A DNA stretch of 64,000 nucleotides from Chondrilla cf. caribensis (lineage: Eukaryota; Porifera; Demospongiae; Chondrillida; Chondrillidae): contig OZ026558.1 in NCBI GenBank assembly GCA_964020155.1, positions 70,001-134,000 of the forward strand. Direction: 5' to 3'. This document shows, one piece after another, positions 52,195 through 64,000 of this stretch. Position numbers and translations under genes: made by a program. Position 1 is the first letter of the stretch. The number at the start of each line of letters is the position of its first letter. Below the pieces are notes generated by a model. The model saw nothing but the letters and a program-made list of their open reading frames with translations, was not told the origin of the DNA and did not search any database.

Positions 52195-52971
52195 TCACAG
52201 TTTCATTCTTGAACTGTACATGGCCTCATAAAACGGTAGAGAATAGGAAATAATGTCCTGAACCTCTTTGGGATACTCTGATAGAGACACTTGTGAGGAG
52301 GATTTTGGTTTCTGTATGAATCCAGAGGAATTGCTAACTGCACCATGCCACACATCAAAACCAGGCCACATGGTCCAATCGGGAACAGGTCCTGGACTCC
52401 AGTTTACCATGTCTTCTTTGAAGGGAAGACCGGTAGTAGTGCAGTAGTACTTCATCATCTCCTTGGGATTCTCCAGAAGATCATCTGCGTCAATAACTAA
52501 AGGATTTGGGTCCACCTCCTGTACTTTCTGGTACAATTCATACAACGAATGATATCCAGCTGTCGTTGTTGTTAAATATGGAAGTAATCCGGTGGTTCGA
52601 CAGGCATTGTACATGGAAATGATTGCTTTTCTTGGATCTCGAATCAAAAAGGTGTGCTTGAAGGTCGGTTCATCGACAAAATCGCTAAAGTGTCCTTCCG
52701 CGTGGTAGGCCATGTCCTTTACAAAGACTGCATCGTATTCGTTGAACGGAGCAGTTATTTTGGTTCGAACACTCTCAAATGTAGCCTCTGGGTCAAATAG
52801 ATCCGGATTGGCATCCAAATTCACCTCATCTTTTCGTTCTGGACCGAAATGGTAGGCGTATTGGTGGGGCTCGTAGAACACTTTGACCTTGTCCAGTTCT
52901 CTGATGGATCGCTCGAATGCTGTCGATATGCTACGGGGTATCGACCACAGGAAGATAAGTTGTTTCCCCAT
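52195..52971 (-). CDS. Intronless sulfotransferase-family protein
   Basis: A single frame of 258 codons from ATG 52971. The N-terminal LIFLWSIPRSISTAFERSI fits the 5'-phosphosulfate-binding loop of PAPS-dependent sulfotransferases (residues 5-23), and FLIRDPRKAIISMYN near 108-122 fits the 3'-phosphate-binding motif (R-D-P, then S). Length suits the compact cytosolic type found in bacteria, fungi and some marine animals. No signal peptide or membrane anchor is seen, so it is probably cytosolic. The substrate is unknown. Lack of introns among intron-rich neighbours suggests retroposition or horizontal gain. The loop's lysine, usual in cytosolic sulfotransferases, is not evident. Confidence 0.78.
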   Translation of the reverse strand: MGKQLIFLWSIPRSISTAFERSIRELDKVKVFYEPHQYAYHFGPERKDEVNLDANPDLFDPEATFESVRTKITAPFNEYDAVFVKDMAYHAEGHFSDFVDEPTFKHTFLIRDPRKAIISMYNACRTTGLLPYLTTTTAGYHSLYELYQKVQEVDPNPLVIDADDLLENPKEMMKYYCTTTGLPFKEDMVNWSPGPVPDWTMWPGFDVWHGAVSNSSGFIQKPKSSSQVSLSEYPKEVQDIISYSLPFYEAMYSSRMKL

Positions 52972-53835
52972 AATACTGAACGGTTTAGGTGAGGTTATTC
53001 GTGAACCGGTGAAAGGTCAAAAATGATAAAGGTCAAATAATCGCCCGTTTCTTCTTCTTGTCGCTTTTTTTTATTCAGAGCTACCGAGGTATCGGCTGGA
53101 GCTATGAAGCTAATTTTCACACGAACGATTTTAATATTATAGCGCGAAGTGCCCTTTCTTACTGTTGTTACCATTGTACTACATATGGCGACTGTGGCAT
53201 TTCCAGCACTATACGGCGACTGCCTCGTAGTAATACGCCATTTTGTTCAATTAAGAATAATCGCTTACTTTATAACGCTGAGTCACGATGGCCAATGATC
53301 AGATGACAGTTTTCATAGAGAGTTAGGTTGTTCGAATCCCTAGAGGGCGATTTTTTAATTTCGAAATTATACACATTTTACATTACATAGCTACTTGAGG
53401 CAAAAAAGCCTACAAATGAGCATGATAAAAACATTTAAACATGAAAAGGACGTAGGGACAACAAGCAAAAAAGGGAAGAGACATGATAGGGATGGGTGGA
53501 ATGAGAAGACTGTCGAAGTGAGGAGCATGTCGGAATGAGGATGATGGGATGGGTGGAACTATGAACAATGTAGTAATTATTTATGTTTGAATAGTACAAG
53601 TGATTGTATATAGGATCGAAGTAATCTATATTTATCACAGTACATGTAGCTATTATAGTCTATATGCGTACATTATAATCACATACGTACATACAAAAGC
53701 ATGTATATGCATTATTATAATATGTGTAATACTCGGGAGAATTTTGCTCGGCAACAAAACACACCTTTTTGTTATCAGAAGGACTGTTACAGTACTTGTT
53801 CCAGATATGTGCCCATACATCCGTATTTGTGCTAT
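52972..53835. other. No gene recognised
   Basis: Upstream flank of the sulfotransferase-like gene and AT-rich unique sequence. Confidence 0.45.
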
Positions 53836-54060
53836 AATGCATCACGTGCACACAGGAGAGACTGTGGTGACAAGCAATAAAATTTGACATTATTTGCTTG
53901 TAACCGCAAGGCCTATAGCACACTCGGGAGGGTGTGTATGCATCCCGAATTGTGTTGGTGCGTTTGGCATGGACACTGGACAGCCCTTGGTGACCAGCAA
54001 CGGAATGTGAAATTACCTAAGTGAACACCACAAGGCTTATTACACTTATATTGGAATGTA
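53836..54060. repeat. Further copies of the GGTGACC hairpin modules
   Basis: Two modules related to those at 50.3-51.4 kb (GTGGTGACAAGCAATAAAAT and TTGGTGACCAGCAACGGAAT), with decayed right arms. They lie about 1.1-1.4 kb from the satellite array. Confidence 0.75.
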
Positions 54061-54164
54061 CATTCAAAAGTATAATATTATGTATTATCATAATGTGTCA
54101 TATGGACAGTGGGAAGAATTTTGGATCAGTGACAAGACGCATCTTTTTAGCTATCTCAATTTGG

Positions 54165-55105
54165 CCATAGCATCACAGTCAATGTATGGGAGAGAATAGG
54201 AGAAAAATACTTAGCACTATATGGGAGAGAGGGCGTATTAACCTGATATTTTTGACAAATCTAGCTGGAGATGTGAGTTAAGTTATGAAACACAAACATT
54301 TCCCATCTCTTTGTGTACTTTGTGACCGTTGATATTCAAGGTGGTGCTATGGCCAAATTTTGGCCATTGTACCCCTGTCAATGTATGGGAGAGAATAGGA
54401 GAAAAACACTTAGTACCATCTTGCATAGCTTATAGTAGAGGGGGCGTGTCAACCTGATATTTTTGACAAATCTAGCTGGGGATGTGAGCTAAGTTATGAA
54501 ACACTTCCCATCTTTTTGTGTGCTTTGTAACCCTTGTTATTCAAGGTGGTGCTATGGCCAAATTTTGGCCATTGCACCACAATCAATATATGGGAGAGAA
54601 TAGGAGAAAAACACTTAGCACCATCTTGCATAGCTTGTAGCAGAGGGGGCGTGTCAACCTGATATTTTCAACAAATCTAGCTGGGGATGTGAGCTAAGTT
54701 ATGAAACACTTCCCATCTTTTTGTGTGCTTTGTAACCATTGTTATTCAAGGTGGTGCTATGGCCAAATTTTGGCCATTGCACCACAATCAATGTATGGGA
54801 GAGAATAGGGAAAAAACACTTAGCACCATCTTGCATAGCTTGTAGCAGAGGGGGCGTGTCAACCTGATATTTTCAACAAATCTAGCTGGGGATGTGAGCT
54901 AAGTTATGAAACACTTCCCATCTTTTTGTGTGCTTTGTAACCATTGTTATTCAAGGTGGTGCTATGGCCAAATTTTGGCCATTGCACCACAATCAATGTA
55001 TGGGAGAGAATAGGGAAAAAACACTTAGCACCATCTTGCATACCACATAGGAGAGAGGGCGTGTCAACCTGATATTTTTTACCAAATCTAGCTGGGGGAA
55101 TGAAC
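54165..55105. repeat. 205-bp satellite monomers, about four and a half copies
   Basis: GGCCAAATTTTGGCC recurs at 54351, 54556, 54761 and 54966, exactly 205 bases apart. The monomer includes GGGGGCGTGTCAACCTGATA and the odd-centred palindrome TGGCCAAATTTTGGCCA. It is related to the 188-bp monomers that follow. Confidence 0.93.
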
Positions 55106-58100
55106 CAATTTATGAAACAATTCCCATCTCTGTATGTTACCCGTAAGTCTATAGCTAAATTTGGAAGTGCTTAATATTTTTTCAATGTATGGGGAAGTAT
55201 AGGAGGAAGAAAACACTAAGCACCTATTTGTATAGTTCATGGGAGAGGGGGCATGTCAACATGATATTAATTTTTATGGAAACCCTTCTGTAAATCTGGT
55301 CCCTAACCCCAACTACATCCAGAGCTATTTTTTTAATGTATGGGGAGGTATAGGATCAAAAAACGTTAAGCACCTTTTTGCGTATCTGATGAGAGAGGGG
55401 GCGTGTCAACATGATATTTTATGGAGACCTAGCTGTGGACCTATACTACCTTATGAAACAATTTTCGTCTCCATAGGTAGTCCCTAACACTAACTACATC
55501 CGGAGGTGCTTAATATTTTTATAATGTATGGTAACGTATAGGATCAAAAAACGTTAAGCACCTTTTTGCGTAGCTCATGGGAGAGGGGGTGTGTCAACAT
55601 GATATTTTATGGAGACCTAGCTGTGGACTTATACTACCTTATGAAACAATTTTTGTCTCTGTAGATGGTCCCTAACACTAACTACATCCGGAGGTGCTTA
55701 ATATTTTTATAATGTATGGGAAGGTATAGGACCAAAAAACCTAAAGCACCTTTTTGCGTATCTGATGAGAGAGGGGGCGTGTCAACATGATATTTTATGG
55801 AGACCTAGCTGTGGACCTATACTACCTTATGAAACGATTTTCGTCTCCATAGGTAGTCCCTAACACTAACTACATCCGGAGGTGCTTAATATTTTTATAA
55901 TGTATGGTAACGTATAGGATCAAAAAACGTTAAGCACCTTTTTACGTAGCTCATGGGAGAGGGGGTGTGTCAACATGATATTTTATGGAGACCTAGCTGT
56001 GGACTTATACTACCTTATGAAACAATTTTCGTCTCTGTAGATGGTCCCTAACACTAACTACATCCGGAGGTGCTTAATATTTTTATAATGTATGGGAAGG
56101 TATAGGATCAAAAAACCTTAAGCACCTTTTTGCATATCTGATGAGAGAGGGGGCGTGTCAACATGATATTTTATGGAGACCTAGCTGTGGACCTATACTA
56201 CATTATAAAACAATTTTCGTCTCCGTAGATGGTCCCTAACACTAACTACATCCGGAGGTGCTTAATATTTTTAAATGTATGGTAACGTATTGGATCAAAA
56301 AAATGTTAAGCACCTTTTTGCGTATCTGATGAGAGAGGGGGCGTGTCAACATGATATTTTATGGAGACCTAGCTGTGGACTTATACTACCTTATGAAACA
56401 ATTTTTGTCTCCGTAGATGGTCCCTAACACTAACTACATCCGGAGGTGCTTAATATTTTTATAATGTATGGTAACGTATAGGATCAAAAAACATTAAGCA
56501 CCTTTTAGCGTATCTGATGAGAGAGGGGGCGTGTCAACATGATATTTTATGGAGACCTAGCTGTGGACCTATACTACATTATGAAACAATTTTCGTCTCT
56601 GTAGGTAGTCCCTAACACTAACTACATCCGGAGGTGCTTAATATTTTTAAATGTATGGTAACGTATAGGATCAAAAAACGTTAAGCACCTTTTAGCGTAT
56701 CTGATGAGAGAGGGGGCGTCTCAACATGATATTTTATGGAGACCTAGCTGTGGACCTATACTACATTATAAAACAATTTTCGTCTCTGTAGGTAGTCCCT
56801 AACACTAACTACATCCGGAGGTGCTTAATATTTATATAATGTATGGGAAGGTATAGGACCAAAAAAACGTTAAGCACCTTTTTGCGTAGCTCATGGGAGA
56901 GGATGTATGTCAGCATGATATTTTATGGAGACCTAGCTGTGGACCTACACTACCTTATGAAACAATTTTCGTCTCTGTAGGTAGTCCCTAACACTAACTA
57001 CATCCGGAGGTGCTTAATATTTTTAAATGTATGGTAACGTATTGGATCAAAAAAATGTTAAGCACCTTTTTGCGTATCTGATGAGAGAGGGGGCGTCTCA
57101 ACATGATATTTTATGGAGACCTAGCTGTGGACTTATACTACCTTATGAAACAATTTTCGTCTCTGTAGGTAGTCCCTAACACTAACTACATCCGGAGGTG
57201 CTTAATATTTTTAAATGTATGGTAACGTATAGGATCAAAAAACGTTAAGCACCTTTTAGCGTATCTGATGAGAGAGGGGGCGTGTCAACATGATATTTTA
57301 TGGAGACCTAGCTGTGGACTTATACTACCTTATGAAACAATTTTTGTCTCTGTAGATGGTCCCTAACACTAACTACATCCGGAGGTGCTTAATATTTTTA
57401 TAATGTATGGGAAGGTATAGGACCAAAAAACGTTAAGCACCTTTTTGCATATCTGATGAGAGAGGGGGCGTGTCAACATGATATTTTATGGAGACCTAGC
57501 TGTGGACCTATACTACCTTATGAAACAATTTTCGTCTCTGTAGGTAGTCCCTAACACTAACTACATCCGGAGGTGCTTAATATTTTTTTATGTATAGGAA
57601 GGTATAGGACCAAAAAACGTTAAGCACCTTTTTGCGTATCTGATGAGAGAGGGGGCGTGTCAACATGATATTTTATGGAGACCTAGCTGTGGACTTATAC
57701 TACCTTATGAAACAATTTTCGTCTCCGTAGGTAGTCCCTAACACTAACTATATCCGGAGGTGCTTAATATTTTTATAATGTATGGTAACGTATAGGATCA
57801 TAAAACGTTAAGCACCTTTTTGCGTATCTGATTGGAGAGGGGGCGTGTCAACATGATATTTTATGGAGACCTAGCTGTGGACTTAAACTACCTTATGAAA
57901 CAGTTTTCGTCTCTGTAGGTAGTCCCTAACACTAACTACATCCGGAGGTGCTTAATATTTTTATAATGTATGGGAAGGTATAGGATCATAAAACGTTAAG
58001 CACCTTTTTGCGTATCTGATTGGAGAGGGGGCGTGTCAACATGATATTTTATGGAGACCTAGCTGTGGACTTAAACTACCTTATGAAACAGTTTTCGTCT

Positions 58101-58480
58101 CTGTAGGTAGTCCCTAACACTAACTACATCCGGAGGTGCTTAATATTTTTAATGTATGGGAAGGTATAGGACCAAAAAACGTTAAGCACCTTTTTGCGTA
58201 TCTGATGAGAGAGGGAGCGTGTCAACATGATATTTTATGGAGACCTAGCTGTGGACCTATACTACCTTATAAAGCAATTTTTGTCTCTGTAGGTAGTCCC
58301 TAACACTAACTACATCCGGAGGTGCTTAATATTTTTTAATGTATAGGAAGGTATAGGACCAAAAAATGTTAAGCACCTGTCTCCTTAGGCAGTCCCTCAG
58401 TTCATCTCAGTAGGTGGTCCTATAACCCTAACTACATCCAGCCGAAGGTGCTTAATAATATTATTTTTTGATGTATAGGA
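55106..58480. repeat. 188-bp satellite array, about 17 monomers
   Basis: CCCTAACACTAACTACATCC recurs every 186-189 bases from 55482 to 58298, with a more diverged start near 55301 and a truncated last copy near 58390. Shared landmarks with the 205-bp monomers (CAACATGATATTTTATGG, CCTAGCTGTGGA, TTATGAAACAATTTTCGTCT) show a common origin. No open frame of note. Confidence 0.95.
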
Positions 58481-58787
58481 AGGTATACGTACATTGTCCC
58501 TATACTGCATAGAGATCTGATTGATTAACATAAGGCGGTCATAATGGTGAATTTTAATGTCAACTTCATTCAATACAGAGCACATATCACAAATGGCATC
58601 ACATACACAATATTAGTTGTAAGTAAATAATTACATACTCTAATATTAGATATTTATCAGGAGTAAAGAGTCAATGTCTGTACACAAAATGTCAATAATA
58701 AAACTTAAACTATCTCATTGAGATGAATCAATCATTGATGGATTATAACATCCAAAGAGGATAAAATTCGATGGATAATGATTGATG

Positions 58788-62386
<3,599 letters not shown>

Positions 62387-62470
62387 AGCTGGACTGAGGG
62401 GAGAGACAAGAACACAGCAGTGAACACCTTCCACTGTCCTACAGCAGTGGTCGAGTGGGCAAGAGTGACG

Positions 62471-62557
<87 letters not shown>

Positions 62558-63674
62558 TAATAATTCGGTCAAATCCGACATGCATAAATCGAATTTATCG
62601 GGTACCTTTGGAAGAAGGAAGTGACGAGGGAAGAGACGCCTGTGTCGAAGACCTCCACGACTGTCCCACCTTAGACCGGTAGCTGGGAGGTGCCAAGGCC
62701 AGGCACACGCGACAGCTAGCCCTTCATCTAAACTACACAAACAGGTCGTTTCTAACCCTGATATAGGCCTAGTCTGTATCCCCCCGTAGGATACGCCTTG
62801 GAGTACTGTCACACCATAGATACTACACAGAACACGCATTTCGTACATAAACAAATATAAACGAGACACCGGTCTGCCCAGATCTCGTAAACCTGAAGCT
62901 AACCTTTTATCTTGTGAAGAATCTTCCATTCTGGAACTCGTCCCTATGAATACAGGTATTAAAGTCTGTCAACGACGAATTGACACACCAAACACGTCTG
63001 GTCGGTATCAGTAAACGGTTCCCAAAGGAAATCGACGGTCCATACAATAATTTTGCGTTCCAACAAACGCGTATGCGTTTAGGATGTCATCGACCGCTAA
63101 TCGCTCGGTGTAGTCATCTATGGTGTAGTCCACATGTACATCCTGACTACATGTACATCCTGACTCAGCGAGTGCATCGGTTTGAGCAGCGAAAAGCACT
63201 GTTCCCAATAATTGGTTAACTAACAAGTATTACCATTTGAATGCAGTTGTCTGGGAAACAACTATGTAACATACTAGTGGTAGCTAATTGGTTCAAGGAG
63301 TGCCGCGAGGGGTGGATGGTACAAGGAGTGTCGTGAGGGGTGGATGGTACAAGGAGTGTTGCGAGGGGTGGATGGTACAAGGAGTGTTGTGAGGGGTGGA
63401 TGGTACAAGGAGTGCCGTGAGGGGTGGATGGTACAAGGGGTGTCGTGAGGGGTGGATAGTACAGGGAGTGCCTCTTCTCCCAAAATGTACGTATACAGTA
63501 GTATGTTATTGAAACACAGGCTGACATTGACACAGAATCAATTAATTGTAATAGGATTATCAAAAAAGCCAAATCCAATATACGCATGTGATAATAAAGT
63601 ACGAGGATTACAATAATAATTTCTTATAATCAGTACAAGGTTATTTATAGTATACAGCTCCACTCCTTTGACGT
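62387..63674. other. Intergenic and probable SPOP 5' untranslated region
   Basis: Contains a CA tract at 62470-62553, a possible non-coding exon near 62835-62940, a short ACATGTACATCCTGACT duplication at 63130-63163, and a 28-bp minisatellite at about 63295-63470 (seven copies containing AGGGGTGGATGGTACAAGG). No further coding gene is seen. Confidence 0.5.
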
Positions 63675-64000
63675 TTAATTGGTAAAATGGCTGTTCACAT
63701 GGTGCTCGAGATCTCTGCGGTGAAACATACGCTGACAAACTGGGCACTGACCCATTCCAGCGGGAGTGGGGCGTGGCTGTGGTGCTTGTGGGCGTGGTTG
63801 TTGTACTTGTGGGTGTGGTTGCTGTACTTGGGGGTGTGGTTGCTGTACTTGGGGGTGTGCCACCTGTGAAAGAGATGGATTCCATAAATATCTAATTGCT
63901 AAACAGCTTATTGGCATAATGTCACATGAAATCACATGACCACTCACAGGTTGAGGTGGAGCCGTTGGTTGGTGACCTGGAGGATAGCGAATGGCACCTG
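63675..64000 (-). CDS. 3' end of a gene ending in a C2H2-type zinc finger (partial)
   Basis: Two exons: 64000-63948 (continuing beyond the window) and 63863-63675. The joined sequence is Pro/Gln-rich (QPTAPPQP, then PHPQVQQ repeats) and ends with CPVCQRMFHRRDLEHHVNSHF. This has the C-x2-C, H-x3-H spacing and aromatic/acidic positions of the C-terminal ubiquitin-binding fingers of TAX1BP1/CALCOCO-type adaptors. Only about 80 residues are visible, so family assignment is tentative. The small HPQVQQP repeats show recent in-frame expansion. Confidence 0.6.
   Translation of the reverse strand, partial: GAIRYPPGHQPTAPPQPVSGHVISCDIMPISCLAIRYLWNPSLSQVAHPQVQQPHPQVQQPHPQVQQPRPQAPQPRPTPAGMGQCPVCQRMFHRRDLEHHVNSHFTN

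Noticed and set aside
54165..58480. CRISPR-like array of regularly spaced repeats
   Set aside because: Monomers are similar over their whole length with no unique spacers, and the organism is eukaryotic. It is a satellite.

Overview
This window is eukaryotic and metazoan. It holds multi-exon genes with short GT-AG introns, animal-type families (LASP-type LIM-SH3, SPOP, PIAS, TSPAN13/31-type tetraspanin, essential myosin light chain, an ankyrin TRP channel, ciliary CFAP96), tight gene spacing and at least two short-range divergent gene pairs. Intron density and family content suit an early-branching marine invertebrate such as a sponge, but nothing in the sequence proves that. GT/CA microsatellites and 9-38 bp minisatellites are exceptionally abundant and fill many introns.

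Layout. 1-2.5 kb: repeats and two possible exons of a minus-strand gene. 2.5-9.2 kb (+): ankyrin TRP-like channel, 15 exons. 9.75-13.0 kb (-): PIAS SUMO ligase. 13.1-14.8 kb (+): gamma-glutamylaminecyclotransferase, divergent from PIAS. 15.1-23.4 kb (+): large ankyrin-RING protein with a possible FHA-like N-terminus. 23.5-25.6 kb: decayed methyltransferase-like sequence split by a MITE-like element, then a second terminal-inverted-repeat element. 25.7-28.3 kb (+): class III alcohol dehydrogenase (ADH5). 28.8-31.8 kb (-): CFAP96. 32.0-36.9 kb (-): LASP-like. 38.5-39.9 kb (+): POLE4-like histone fold. 40.8-42.7 kb (-): intronless SKICH/coiled-coil/zinc-finger protein. 44.1-46.9 kb (-): essential myosin light chain, divergent from a tetraspanin (47.1-49.3 kb, +). 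49.6 kb (-): orphan 120-residue gene. 52.2-53.0 kb (-): intronless sulfotransferase-like gene. 50.3-58.5 kb: hairpin-bearing repeats, then a satellite of 205-bp and 188-bp monomers. 58.8-62.4 kb (-): SPOP. 63.7-64.0 kb (-): 3' end of a zinc-finger gene that runs off the window.

The gene models were spliced by hand. For ADH5, CFAP96, LASP, SPOP, MYL6, POLE4, the ankyrin-RING gene and TRP, all exon phases close in frame and the protein lengths are sensible. The genes form no operon-like functional module. Loose themes are ubiquitin/SUMO ligation (PIAS, the RING protein, SPOP) and actomyosin (LASP, myosin light chain).

The most striking structure is the link between tandem repeats and splice sites. 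At least six 5' splice sites and two 3' splice sites lie inside or at the edge of a minisatellite whose unit copies the splice-site sequence. Five more 5' splice sites are formed by the first GT of a GT-rich tract.
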